Of a stretch of 64,000 bases of DNA, positions 1 through 11,335 are shown one piece after another (positions within the stretch are counted from its first letter, which is position 1; each line of letters starts with the position of its first letter). The DNA comes from Perognathus longimembris pacificus. Taxonomy: Eukaryota; Chordata; Mammalia; Rodentia; Heteromyidae. The notes under the pieces are model-generated. The model saw only the letters and a list, made by a program, of their open reading frames with translations, was not told where the DNA came from and did not search any database. The position numbers were made by a program, and so were the translations under genes. The stretch is from assembly GCF_023159225.1 (NCBI RefSeq), contig NC_063171.1:9411886-9475885 (forward strand), written 5' to 3'.

Positions 1-1455
1 AGTTGGGTATTGTAATTCCTCCAGCACTGTTCTTTCTGCTTAGGATTGTTTTTGCTATTCTAGGTCTTTTATTGTTCCATATGAATTTCTGGATTGCTTC
101 CTCTATTTCATTAAAAAATGGTGTTGGGATATTAATGGGTATTGCATTGAATTTGTAGATAGCCTTTGGCAATATTGCCATTTTGATTATATTAATCCTC
201 CCAATCCAGGAGCATGGGAGGTTTTTCCATTTCCTTAGTTCTGACTTAATTTCCTTTTTCAACCTTTAAAGTTCTCATCAAAGAGGACTTTCACTTCTTT
301 GGTTAAGGTTATTCCTAGGTATTTTCTGTTTTTTGAAGCTATTGCAAAGGGCGTTGCTTTCCTGATATCAGCCTCAGTGTTTGGGTAGTTAGCATAGAGA
401 AAGGCTGTTGATATTTGAGGGTTTATTTTATATCCTGCAACTTTGCCAAAGTTTTGGATCAGCTCTAGTAGCTTGGGGGTAGAGTCTATGGGATTCTTTA
501 GGTATAGGATCATGTCATCTGCAAAGAGAGAAAGTTTAACTTCATCTTTTCCTATTTGGATCCCCTTTATATTTTCTTCTTGCCTAATTGCTCTGGCTAG
601 GAATTCTAGTACTATGTTGAAGAGCAGGGGAGACAGTGGACATCCCTGCCGTGTTCCTGATTTTAAAGGGAATGGCTTTAGTTTTTCACCACTTAGAGTT
701 ATGCTTGCTGTTGGTTTGTCATAAACTGCCTTGATTATATTCAGGAATGTTCCCTGGAATCCCAATTTTTCCAGGGCTTTGAGCATGAATGGGTGCTGGA
801 TTTTATCGACCGCTTTTTCTGCATCCAGAGATAAAACCATGTGGTTCTTTACCTTGCTCCGGTTGATGTGGTGGATTACATTAATTGACTTGAGTATATT
901 AAACCAACTTTGCATCCCTGGGATAAATCCAATTTGATCGTGCTGTATGATTTTTTTGATGACCTGTTGAAGTCGATTGGCCAGAATTTTGTTGAGAATT
1001 TTTGCGTCTATGTTCCTCAGGGAAATCGGACTATAGTCCTCATTCCATGATGAGTCCCTGCCTGGTTTTGGGATGAAGGTTATACTGGCTTCATAGAATG
1101 TGTCTGGTAGTGAACGTTCTCTTTCAATTTCATTGAAGAGTTTGAGAAATATTGGTGTGAGTTCTGTTTTGAAGGCCTTGTAGAATTCTGCAGTGAATCC
1201 GTCTGGACCTGGGCTTTTCTTGGATGGGAGATCATTTATTGCCGTTTCTATTTCAATACTGAATATGGGTGTGTTTAGAAGGTTTAAATCTTAGCGGTTG
1301 AGTTTGGGGATATGAATTTTTTTCTAGGAAATCATCTATTTCTTCCAAGTTCTTGAATTTGTTGGCATAAAGGTTTGCAAAATAGCCCCATATAATTTTC
1401 TGATTTTTGGTTAGTTCTGAGGTGATGTTACCTGTTTCATCTCTTATCTTGTTTA
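1..1455 (-). pseudogene. L1 ORF2, reverse transcriptase part (outer minus-strand copy)
   Basis: This continues ORF2 of the outer L1 beyond the nested insertion. On the minus strand it reads the reverse transcriptase domain: [17 protein letters not shown] near 1180-1225, [13 protein letters not shown] near 620-660, and the catalytic box FADD at 514-525. A TAA lies near 1291, there is a shift near 1318, and another near 262-275 in the stretch after the palm domain. The first 440 bases match 3184-3641 of the nested copy closely, as expected for two L1s of related subfamilies. The gene is broken and cut by the window edge. Confidence 0.9.
1444..1455. repeat. TSD, left copy, of nested L1 (1456-3641)
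   Basis: Twelve bases, ttatcttgttta, are repeated exactly at 3642-3653 and bracket the nested L1. Confidence 0.9.
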
Positions 1456-3641
1456 GTTTTTTTAAAAGTTTTTATTATAAAACTGATGTACAGAGAGGAT
1501 ACAGTTTCATACGTTAGGCATTGGATACATTTCTTGTACTGTTTGTTACCTTGTCCCTCATACCCCCTCTCCCCTCCCCCTTTCCCCTCCTGAGGGGTTC
1601 AGTTCGCTTACACCATACAGTTTTGCAAGTATTGCTTTTGTTGTTTCTCTTAATTTACCCTTTGTCTCTCAATTTTCGTATTCCCTCTCAATTTCCTAAT
1701 TCTAGTACCAGTATACACGGTTTCCAATATACTCAGACAAGATTACAGAGATAATGTAGATACAATCCAAGAAGGTGATGTAAGAACATCATCAACAGTA
1801 TAAACTACAGATACACATGGGATGTTGAAAGTAGTTACAACTGTGATATAACAGTCATTTCCACAAAATGGAGGTCATTTCACTTAACATCATCTCATGT
1901 GATCATAAGGGTACTGCTATTGGGCTCTTGTGATCCTCTGCTGTGGTTTGCCTAATCCTGTGCTAATTATTCCCAATAAGGGAGACAATAGAGTCCATGT
2001 TTCTTTGGGTCTGGCTCACTTCACTTAGTATAATTTTTTCCAAGTCCTTCCATTTCCTTACAAATGGGGCAATGTCATTCTTTCTGATAGAGGCATAAAA
2101 TTCCATTGTGTATATGTACCACATTTTCCTGATCCATTCGTCTACGGAGGGGCATCTGGGTTGGTTCCAGATTCTAGCTATGACAAATTGCGCTGCAATG
2201 AACATTGTTGTGCTGGTGGCTTTACTGTGATTTTGTTTGTGGTTTTTTGGATAAATACCCAAAAGTCGGGTTGCTGGGTCATAGGGGATTTCTACATTTA
2301 GCCTTCTGAGGAATCTCCATACTGATTGCCAGAGTGGCTGAACCAGTTTACATTCCCACCAACAATGAAGTAGGGTTCCCTTTTGGCCACATCCCCTCCA
2401 ACAACTGTTATTGTTAGTTTTCTTGATATATGACATTCTTACTGGGGTGAGATGGAATCTCAATGTTGTGTTGATTTGCATTTCTTTTATGGCCAGTGAT
2501 GTAGAGCACTTTTTCATATGTCTCTTGGCCATTCTTATTTCCTCATCAGAGAAGTCTCTTTGTAGGTCTTTAGCCCACTTGATGAGCAGGCTATTAGTTC
2601 TTTGTGGTTTTGTTTTGGAGGAAGATAATTTTTTTAGTTCTGCATATATTTTAGATATGAGGCCTTTGTCCGTTGAATGGCCGGTAAAGATCTTCTCCCA
2701 GTCTGTAGGCTTTCTGTTTATCTTGCAAGCTATGTCCTTTGCCGTGCAGAAGCTCTGCAGTTTGATGCAGTCCCATTTGTCCAACCTTCCTTTGATTTGT
2801 AGCCTTTCAGAGTCTTTGTTATGGAAGTTCCGCCCTGTGCCAAGGAGCCCAAGTGTTTCTCCTACTTCTTCCTTTAGTGTTTTCAGGGTGTCTGTTTTGA
2901 TTTCAAGGTCTTTAATCCATTTGGAATTGATTTTGGTGCAGGGTGATATATAAGGATCTAGTTTTAGTTTGTTGCATGTGTTGAGCCAGTTTTTCCAACA
3001 CAATTTGTTTAAGAGGCTATCTTTCTTCCAAACTATTGTTTTAGCCTCTTTATCAAAGATTAAGTAGGCGTAGTTCTGTGGGTTCATTCCCGGGTCTTCA
3101 ATTCTGTTCCATTGGTCTTCAGGCCTGTTCCGGTGCCAATACCAAGCTGTTTTTATTACTATAGCTTTATAATACAGCTTGAAGTTGGGTATTGTAATTC
3201 CTCCAGCACTGTTCTTTCTGCTTAGGATTGTTTTTGCTATTCTATGTCTTTTATTATTCCATATGAATTTCCCGATTGCTTCCTCTATTTCATCAAAAAA
3301 TGGTGTTGGGATATTAATGGGTATTGCATTGAATTTGTAGATAGCCTTTGGCAATATTGCCATTTTGATTATATTAATCCTCCCAATCCAGGAGCATGGG
3401 AGATTTTTCCATTTCCTTAGTTCTGACTTAATTTCATTTTTCAAGGTTTTAAAGATCTCCTCAAAGAGGTCTTTCACTTCTTTGTTTAAGGTTATTCCTA
3501 GGTATTTTATGTTTTGGGGGGCTATTGCAAAGGGCATGCTTTCCTGATATCAGCCTTGGACTTTCGGTCGTTAGCATAGAGAAAGGCCGTTGATTTTTGA
3601 AGGTTTATTTTATATCCTGCAACTTTGCCAAAGTTTTGGAT
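1456..3641 (-). mobile_element. Nested 5'-truncated L1 inside the outer L1
   Basis: This is a second, younger L1 in the same orientation as its host. Its 3' end (poly-T on the plus strand at about 1456-1463, AATAAA on minus at 1481-1486) joins the host at 1455, and its truncated 5' end at 3641 lies in the reverse transcriptase region of ORF2. It is about 2.19 kb. The 12-bp TSD (ttatcttgttta) at 1444-1455 and 3642-3653 is perfect. Removing the element and one TSD copy restores a continuous host ORF2 alignment. The 3' UTR (1456-1962) holds a purine-rich G-run tract (1562-1591, read on minus). Confidence 0.93.
1963..3537 (-). pseudogene. L1 ORF2 C-terminal 524 codons, open
   Basis: This is the longest open frame in the window. 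It covers the L1 ORF2p region after the reverse transcriptase palm: thumb-like segment (about residues 1-150), wrist/linker, and the C-terminal cysteine region CWRGC-(7)-H-(4)-C at about residues 380-397, with conserved TLLHCWWEC and the terminal [17 protein letters not shown] block. It ends naturally at 1963. Upstream a single-base loss near 3538 breaks the join to the catalytic palm, and the palm itself is lost by 5' truncation, so no active enzyme can result. The open frame over 1.5 kb suggests a fairly young insertion rather than selection. Confidence 0.88.
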
Positions 3642-3653
3642 TTATCTTGTTTA
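3642..3653. repeat. TSD, right copy, of nested L1 (1456-3641)
   Basis: Exact copy of 1444-1455; the host L1 sequence continues directly after it. Confidence 0.9.
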
Positions 3654-4808
3654 TTTGAGTGTGCTGCATTCATTTTTTGGTCAGGTTTGCCAGGGGTCTG
3701 TCTATCTTGTTGATTTTTTTCAAAGAACCAACTCTTTGTTTTGTTGATTCTTTTGATGGTTTTTCTCATCTCTAATTGATTTAATTCTGATTTGATTTTA
3801 ATTATTTGCTTCTGTCTATTGACTTGGGGTTTGGCTTGTTGTTCTCTTTCAAGGAAATTAAGGTGCTTCCTTAAATTATTGAGTTGCTGTTTCTCCAGTT
3901 TGTTTGTATATAAATTTTCCTCTGAGTACTGCCTTTGCTGTGTCCCAAAGGAGCTGGTGCTTTGTATCCTCATCTTGGTTGAGTTCTATAACCATTTGAA
4001 TTTCTGTTTTAATTTCTTCAACGTCCCACTGATGGTTCAGCAGTGTATTGTTTAGTCTCCATCAATTGTATGATTTTCTGCGGTGGCTGTTTCAGTTGAG
4101 CTCTAATTTTATTCCATTGTGGTCTGAGAGAATGCAGGGAATGGTTTTGATACTTCTGAATTTGTACAGGTTTTCTTTGTGCCCTAAGATGTGATCTATT
4201 TTGGGGAATGTTGCATGTTCCACTGAGAAGAATGTATATTCTGTTGTTGCTGGGTGGAATATTCTGTAGATTTCGATTTAGTCTAGTTGGTCTATGCAAT
4301 TATTTGGTTCTGTGGTTTCTATGTTCAGTTTTTGGTGTGTTGCTCTGTCCAGAGGTAATAGTGGAGTGTTGAAGTCCCCAACTATCAATGTGTTTGGGTC
4401 TATGAGTGTTTTTAGAGTCAGTAGTGTTTGTTTGATGAAGTTGGGTGCTTCTGCATTTGGTGTGTAGATATTTGGAATGGTTATGTCTTCCTGTAGGAGA
4501 GATCCCTTTACTAGTACGTAGTAACGTTCTTTGTCTCTTCTTACCTTTTATAATTTGAAGTCAATTTTCTCTCACACTAGGATTGCTACTCCAGCCTGCT
4601 TATTGGGGCCATTTGCTATATAGATTTTATTCCAGCCTTTCACTTTTAGAAGATGGCTACTTTTGCTGGATAGATGTGTCTTTTGGAGACAGCAGAAAGA
4701 TGGATCTTGATTTTTAATCCAACTTACGAGCCTATGTCATTTGATTGGAGAATTAAGTCCACTAATGTTGAGAGTTAGTATTGAGAGATGATTGTTTGTT
4801 CCTTTCAT
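3642..4808 (-). pseudogene. L1 ORF2, endonuclease part (outer minus-strand copy)
   Basis: ORF2p carries an apurinic-like endonuclease, a reverse transcriptase and a C-terminal cysteine region. The likely start is the ATG at 4806-4808, about 50 bases after ORF1. The first codons read as the endonuclease strand (ILTLNI-like) and a region near 4600 reads GPNKQAGVAIL, typical of the family. A TGA at 4737-4739 falls at about codon 24 and further shifts follow. The segment runs to the linker between endonuclease and reverse transcriptase, where the nested L1 was inserted at 3642. It is about 389 codons of an expected 1275 or so. Confidence 0.85.
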
Positions 4809-4860
4809 TATCACTATCTAGTTAAAAGCTGTGTCTTCCCGTTTCTTGATCTGTTGTTAA

Positions 4861-5958
4861 CTATTTAGTGTTCATTTCTCTGTCTGTATTGGGATTATTT
4901 TCCCTATATAATACATCTTTAAGGATTTTCTGTGGTTTGGTGGAGATATATTGTTTCAGTTTTTACTTACTGTGGAAGATTTTTTTGACCTTCGGCTATG
5001 AATGAGAGTTTGGCTGGGTACAGAATTCTTGGGTGGTAGTTATTTTTATTTAGTGTTTGGTATACCTCATTCCAGACTCTCCTTGCTTTCATGGTTTTCA
5101 CTGAGAAGTCTGGGGTAATTCTGATTGCTTTCCCTTTATATGTGATTGCTTTCTTCTCCCTAACAGGTTTAAGGATTCTTTCCTTGTACTCTACTGATCC
5201 TGTTTTGATCACAATGTGTCGGTGGGATGTCCTATTCTGGTCTCGTCGGTTTGGGGTTCTAAATGCTTCTTGTATCTGTATAGGCATTTCCTTCTGGATA
5301 TTTGGGAAGTTCACAGCTAATATTCTGTTCAATAGGTTGTCTATCCCATTAACTTCTTTCTCCAAGTTTTCCTCAATACCTATTATTCTTAATTTGGGCT
5401 TCTTGATCGTGTCTTGAATCTCCTGTAGCGTCTGTTTTGTTGATTAGACTGGATTTGTATTGATTTTTCATCTTTCTCCATAGAATCAAGGGAATCTTCA
5501 GCTCCTAAGATTCGATTCTCTGCTTCAGTTAGTCGGGACTGTAGGCTAGCTACTTGATTTCGAATCTCTTTTCCTCTGACTGTTCTTTCCTGATGATTTC
5601 CATGTCATCTCTTAGGTCTTGCATGGACTTCTTTACTTCATTAATTTGGTTTTGAGTGCTGTGTGTCAAATCTTTTACCTGGGTAGCTATCTTTTCATTT
5701 GACTCTTGAAGTTCATTTATCTTTCTATTTGTTAAGGTCATGGAATTCTCCATTAATTTTTTGCTTTGCCTCCTCACACTCTAGAATAATTGACTTTAGA
5801 GATTCAATCTTTTCATTTATCATGTTTATCAGTAGACTTTGTAGAGCATTTTGGAGGTTCTCTTCTATGTCTTTGATTGACTGCTCTGTTTCCTGCTTGT
5901 TTTGAGTGGGAGAAAAGACTCCATTGTTTGCCATCTTTCTTGTGTTTCTTCTGCCCAT
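4861..5958 (-). pseudogene. L1 ORF1 (RNA-binding coiled-coil protein), frameshifted
   Basis: ORF1p is the L1 RNA chaperone that trimerises and coats L1 RNA. I place the start at the ATG at 5956-5958, where the protein opens MGRRNTRK, matching the basic opening of mammalian ORF1p; a later ATG (5934, MANNG) is possible. The N-terminal half is rich in E, K, Q, L and N with heptad-like spacing (coiled coil, about 5540-5930). It breaks frame near 5755-5765 at a T-run. The C-terminal half (4967-5365) shows the RRM/CTD signature, with RHIVIK, KGKAIRITPDFS, ARRVWNEV and YPAKLSF. A second shift in the T-run near 4980-4987 moves the end to a TAG at 4861-4863. Total span is 1098 bases, about 366 codons, normal for the family. 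It is broken, so no functional product is expected. Confidence 0.85.
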
Positions 5959-7944
5959 TTGGTTGGGAATGCCAATATACAAGCACCTGTGAGTACCGTT
6001 TAAGACCCAAAACAGCCCTTACCAAGCACTGTTGTGTAAATCTTATAAGTTCACAATTATATTCAGATACCTTGTAAACCTGTCTATAAAATTAGATTTG
6101 GTGTTCCTAAAGAATATAATTTCAATATAACTACCGATCCTGGGCCCTGTATTCAGTAGTTACTTATTTACTGTTACAACACTATAAGCAATTCTTGTTC
6201 TTATATTAAGTTCTTTTAGGACTGGCTTTCTCTATGAACCCCTTTGATTCACTCAGATTAAGCAGGAATAGTCTCTATCCAATAACCAGGAGTCAATGGA
6301 ACCTGGAGGTCCAGCAGTAAGTCAGGAGGGTAAGTTAGAGGTAGTAAAGAGAATAGAGTAAAATGTATTGTGGGGTGGTGATTTTGGTTTAGTTTCTGTG
6401 ATGTGGAAATGTGGAGAGGAGTAGAATCAGTAGAGAGAACAAGGTTAAAATGATAGACAATGGAGAGTTAGCAGAAAAGAGTGGAGGTGTTATTCATAGG
6501 AAAGTAATTTTTAAAGAAAGAGAATGCAAAGAGAGAAATAAAGTAAAAATACTGGAAGACAGATGCATAAAACAGAGAAAAATTATTTTTAAAAGAAAAA
6601 AATAAAAAGGAAAAAACCAGAAAAACAAACAAACAAACAAAAAAAGACTTGATAAAACAAACAGGTAAAAATGGAAAACAAAAAAAAAACAGCGACGTTT
6701 CAGAAGTGAAAAAATTAAAAAAAATTTTTTTTAAAGTTTTAAAAATGTTTGAAAAAAGAAGGAAAAAAAATGGAGTCCTCCTTGTTTGGGTGGTCTTTTC
6801 CCAGTCTCTGGTTTCCTTGCGATGATCTGCAGTCTATTTTCCTGATTGGCTGGTTTGACTTGCCTTCACTTTGCAGGGGGTGGATCTGTTCTGACCCTTC
6901 TCACCTGTTGGTGCAATCCTGGGTCTCTCTGGTTCGCACAGCTTGCAGGTAGGCCTTGGGCGTCCTCTGTAGATGGGGACATGAGCAGTCTCAGGAACCA
7001 TGGCTCCTCTGTTTGCTGTGGGACCGCACCCTTTCACGCCTTGCTTTGAATAGGCTGTGGACTCAGCAAAGCGTGGCGCCTCTGGCCTGGTTTACCTGGC
7101 TGAGAGTTGTTTGCCTTGGGGAGGTTCCTCCCTCCTTGGTGGGGCGGCCTCCTTGGTGGAGGTGGCTATGGAATGCAGCTCTGTTTCAGGCTGGGAATTG
7201 GGCTTCCTTTGTGATTGGACTGTTTATCTGTCTCAGGAAATGTTTGTTCCCCCTTCTGGTGTTTCCGTGCCACCGGTAGCTGCTCGCTGCTTTTGCTTTA
7301 AATTTAGAAATTCCGGCGGGCAGGGCGGGGCACCTCTGGCTAAGCCGTGGCCCAGGACATGCCTCCCGCCTGGGCAGGGGGCATTCTCCTGGGCGGAGCT
7401 GGCTCACACTGGTTGGGCCCTCTTGCCCTTTTCAAAGATGGCTCCTTTGTCCTCACTTTCCCCAGGCCTGCTTTAGTTCCAATCTTGTCTGACCCTATGC
7501 CTTTGGCAAAAATGGTGCTTTGCTCTGGCAGTGAGGGAAGGGCTACCTTCCAGGAGCTGCTCTGTGGGTGCAAGTGAGAATATCTTTCGTGGGGTACTCA
7601 CACTTTCTCTGCGATTTCAGGTCGTCCATGCTCAGCCGCCATCGGGAGGATTTCTCCCTGGTGTACGCTGTGTGCTTTAGCCGGGTGGAGTTCGGGTTGC
7701 TGTGACGAGCTCTGTGCCGGCGTCGGCACTGGCGAGGCAGTGGGATGCTGCCCAGAGCTCAAATCTGTGTTTTCAGATGAGCAAAGTGGATTTTTCCTTC
7801 CTGGCCTGAATCCCTGTACTGTTAGAACTTATTCTGGCTGTCTTTCTAGGAGTAAAATTTTCTATGGGGTGAGAAAACTGCGATGTCAGAGGGAGCTCAG
7901 CTAGGGCTCTGCTGCTCCTCCGCCGTCTTCCTGGAAGTCTCTCC
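5959..7944 (-). promoter_or_regulatory. L1 5' UTR / internal promoter region
   Basis: This is the sequence upstream of ORF1 in the minus-strand L1. The distal part (about 6750-7940) is GC-rich with many CpGs, especially 7270-7720, in strong contrast to the AT-rich surroundings. The proximal part (about 6330-6760) is A- and purine-rich. The first bases on the minus strand resemble the GC-rich start of mammalian L1s. A YY1-like core (GATGGCGGCT on minus) lies at 7634-7643, and a degenerate one (AAGACGGCGG on minus) at 7920-7929 near the presumed start. In known mammalian L1s this region holds the RNA polymerase II promoter and YY1 positions the start. Promoter activity here is inferred. Several open frames lie in it (6749-7577, both strands); I see no sign that they are coding. 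Confidence 0.7.
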
Positions 7945-9549
7945 ATACAAGACTTCTTGAAGGATCCATCTCATCATTCCAGAAGCTCAGTCTTTTTCAT
8001 TTTATCATCACTACACTCATTCAGTGACCTTATTTCCTTTTGCTAAACTACTTCCAGGGACCAGGAAGTTAATGTATCTTCTAGTCCAACTATAAAACAA
8101 AAAGTGTAAAATGACATTTGCTACCATTTCTTGATTTACTATAAATAGCCTTCCATGACTGATTATATATCAAGTTTCTGAAACAAAGTCTGCTTCTGAT
8201 CTTTTCAAGATTCCAATCGCCCACTTTCATGGCCTTTTTATTCTTTTTCTCCAGTTCAAAGGAAAGATGAAATGTTATGTACTCTATTGTTATGGACTAG
8301 CAATTGATACGAACTTGAGTGTGAGTAGGTACTTCACAAACTTTGAACTTTCATATATATGTGTTTATTACAAACTCTTAGCAACTATTCCAAAATGGAA
8401 AGATGAGGAATCTAAGACTCAGTCAATATCATAATATAGTAAAAGACAGAGATGAAATTTTAATCCAAACATCTTGGCCATAGATCCCACATAATTGACT
8501 CCTGGGGGGTCTTTTCCTTCTGAGTCTTGACCATCAAAATGGAGAAATTATCTACAAGAACACAGGGCAGGACAAGAACTGGAATTTAGATGTCTGAGAA
8601 GCCAGAGGGAAAAAACAAATAGATACCATTCATTAGATTTCTAAGAGTGGCCACAAACTATGAAGAAGCTAGGGAGGCAATGCCATGTGAAAATGTCCTA
8701 GGGTGATGAGACTTATCACTTAGCCACTTTTATTGGAAGTCTATCTTGATTTAATTGATGCCCTCTTCCTTTTCAGAGCTCTATGGTTACATAAGTCACT
8801 GGGTGCTGAGAGGAAAAGCCAACTGAATGCATCTCAGAATTACCATGTAATGAAAGTGAGATTCTGGTACAGTGTTAATCATAAAGCTTGTGCTTCATTT
8901 ATTTTTTCCCATTGGAAATTATTATTTTCCATGAGAACTTCAAGTATATTATTGAAACTACTTTCTATGTCATAACTTTAGCAATGTGTAAAGAGCAGAG
9001 CTGGAATATTGAAAGAAACATGCTTATTTGCTTTTATGTCTGCTATTGTCTCTCCACCTCTGAGTGAACTAATGGTAGCAATAAAGTCATGGGTAAAGGG
9101 ACTGGGTTTGCAGAAGTCAGGCTAAATGTATTGTGAATTAATACACCAGAAAAATAATTGGAATTGATACAAGAAATTAAGGCACTTCATGACACAGTTT
9201 GCTGGTTTTAAACCAATGTAGCACTTAACTACACAACTAGAATGACAATTTATAACTATACTTCTGCATTTTAAACTAAAATAATGTTATAATACAAATA
9301 AATGGCCAAGTAAGTTCATAGCCCTGCTATAAAAGGCTATATTCCTTTGCATCATTACTTAAGCTGATTGACACTCTTTTCCTTTCTGATAACAAAGGAA
9401 TTGGTCAGAAACCACTTCAGTATTGAGTGATGTAGAGAATGCAATACAGTTTCCACATCAAATTGATTTGGAAATTATGAGTGATGTGCTATAGACAAGT
9501 CAAGTTGTATGGTTATATTTAATCCCACAATTCTTCAGGTATTCATCAA
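7945..9549. other. Unique AT-rich sequence, no gene seen
   Basis: I see no long frame, splice-flanked exon or recent repeat here. The stretch 8330-8460 weakly resembles the 3' part of ancient MIR/L2 elements. Confidence 0.5.
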
Positions 9550-9666
9550 GGGAGCCACAATAGCACAACTCTGGGTCAGACAGACTTTGTTTTCAGCCCA
9601 ACTCCTCCTCTTTCTGACTGTGGGTCAAATTCTTGATCCATAGATTCCTTACTGATAAAACAGAGT
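9550..9666 (+). mobile_element. MIR SINE fragment
   Basis: The order of motifs follows the MIR core: a ctctgggtcagacaga block, then a ctgactgtgggtcaa block, then a gattccttactgataaaac block corresponding to the MIR 'cctcatctgtaaaa' part. Divergence is high, as expected for an ancient mammalian SINE. It ends where a Geo fragment begins. Confidence 0.65.
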
Positions 9667-9749
9667 GCAGAGTGCTAGCCTTGAGCAAAAGGAAGCCAGG
9701 GACAGTGCTCAGGCCCTGAGTCCAAAGCCCAGGAATGGAAAAAAAAAAT
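9667..9749 (+). mobile_element. Geo-monomer SINE fragment with A tail
   Basis: It begins gcagagtgctagccttgagc and runs through the ggccctgagtcc block to an A tail at 9738-9747. Only the right (Geo) half is present; the head is missing. It abuts an L1 fragment at about 9751. Confidence 0.8.
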
Positions 9750-9750
9750 T

Positions 9751-11095
9751 AAATTCCTCCCCCCAAAACAAATCCTCAAAGAAACAACAGTCCCATTAAT
9801 AAGAGGCTAAAGATTTAGAGAGTCTTCTCTGAAGAGGAAATACAAATGATGAATAGACACATGAAGAAATGCCCAATATCTCTGGCAATAAAAGAAATGC
9901 AAATCAAAACAACATTGAGATTCCACTTCACTCCAGTTAAAATGGCCACGATCAAGAAAAACTAATAATAACAGATGCTATCAAGGGCGTGGCCAAAAGG
10001 GAGCACTACACTGTTGGTGGGAGTGTAAACTTGTTCAACCACTCTGGAAAGCACTATGGAGGTTTCTCAAATGATTAAAAATAGACTTTCCCTAGGACCA
10101 AACAATCCCATTCCTGAGCATTTACCCAGATGATCACAAAAAAGGCCATACCATAGCTACCAACACAACTATGTTCATTGCAGCCTTATTTACCACAACT
10201 AAGAGATGTAACCAACCAAGATGCCCCTTAGTAGATGAGTAGATTAAATAAATGTGGAATATATACAAAATAGAATTCTATGTTTCAATCAGAAATAGGG
10301 CAATAACATTGCCCCATTCTTAAGGAAATTGAAATATTTGGCAAAAATGGTATTAATCCAGACCCAAAGAAACACAGGCTACATGGTGTCCCACATTTGT
10401 AATAACTAGAATTTGTCTAGGATATTCTTAGTTCAACTGCTAGGTTCACATGACCATATAAAATGAAGTTTATCAAAATGAACTCCAAGAAATAGAAACA
10501 AGAAGTTTTGTTTTTTAGTGTGCTGTTTCCGGTTATTTCTTTTTTACTATCTTTTTTCCCCTTTTGTTTATTCCCTGTTGTCACTGTTTTTTGTTTTTTG
10601 TTTTTTTTTTTGCCAGTCCTGGGGCTTGAACTCAGGGCCTGAGCACTGTCCCTGGCTTCTTTTTGCTCAAGGCTAGCACTCTGCCACTTGAGCCACAGCG
10701 CCATTTCTGGCTGTTTTCTATATATGTGGTGCTGGGGAATCGAACCCAGGGCTTCATCTATACGAGGCAAGCACTCTTGCCACTAGGCCATATTCCCAGA
10801 CCTTGTCACTGTTTTTTATTTCTGTACCTTTTGTCTGGTATATAAATTTATATGATTTGGAGAAGGGAAGGGGAATCACAGAAATGGGACAAAGGATGAA
10901 CCAATGTAAAAGTGATACTAACTAGACACTATGTTGGCAATCAACTTTACAACTTGCAGGAAAAGGGAGTGGAGGGGCTGGACAAAAGTTGAGGAAAATG
11001 AGGAAGGGGGTAACACTTCAAAAAGAAGTGTACTCACTACCTTATTTATAGAACTATAACCCTTCTGTACATCACCTTTATAATAATTCTTATGT
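9751..11095 (+). mobile_element. Old L1 3' end, split by a SINE
   Basis: Positions 9751-10400 align with the C-terminal part of L1 ORF2, including the region of the cysteine motif and the ACCNAACCAAGATGCCCC-type block near 10210-10225, with many stops. The 3' UTR continues to about 10592, is interrupted by an IDL-Geo SINE (10593-10802), and resumes to about 11095, ending in the conserved tract ctgtacatcacctttataat. It is more diverged than the L1s at 1-7944 and 40645-45300. Confidence 0.85.
10593..10802 (-). mobile_element. IDL-Geo dimeric SINE
   Basis: Read on minus it starts with the ID-like monomer, passes the acatatatagaaaacagcc linker and continues into the Geo monomer, ending in an A tail (poly-T at 10601-10611). 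A 15-bp TSD, ttgtcactgtttttt, lies at 10578-10592 and 10803-10817. It inserted into an L1 3' UTR and so postdates it. Confidence 0.93.
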
Positions 11096-11335
11096 AAACT
11101 GAAAATATCATCATCTTTCAATGACAATTCTAATACTACTATAATTGGGCCATAAGGTCTTGTAGAAAAATTCTTTCTCTGCCAAGGTTAAAATCCAAAT
11201 GGAGCTTTCTGTTTATTTTACAACAACCATTTGAAATAAGCATTGTTAATTAAAAGAGTGCATGGTCACTGCTAGACATACAGTTGACCATGCCCTCTCT
11301 ATATTTCTCCTGCCTATATAAACAAACCAGTGAGA

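Larger units (their letters stand above)
1..7944 (-). mobile_element. L1 retrotransposon with preserved 5' end, cut by left window edge
   Basis: LINE-1 is a non-LTR retrotransposon that copies itself through RNA by target-primed reverse transcription. Reading leftward on the minus strand one sees a 5' UTR of about 2 kb, ORF1 (5958 to about 4861), a gap of about 50 bases, and ORF2 from 4808. ORF2 is interrupted by a second L1 (1456-3641) and continues from 1455 to the left edge, where roughly the last third of ORF2 and the 3' UTR are missing. ORF1 has frameshifts and ORF2 has stops (for example 4737-4739 and near 1291), so this copy cannot move by itself. The 5' end near 7944 is judged from the end of the GC-rich UTR; its TSD cannot be checked because the 3' end is outside the window. 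Confidence 0.93.

Noticed and set aside
443..937. Plus-strand frames antisense to L1 ORF2 (also 2411-2953, 42635-43129 and 43831-44343)
   Set aside because: They mirror the ORF2 reading frame on the other strand and recur in every L1 copy; shadow frames.
6749..7577. Overlapping frames of 67-139 codons on both strands
   Set aside because: They lie in the GC-rich L1 5' UTR, where stop codons are rare; no known domain.
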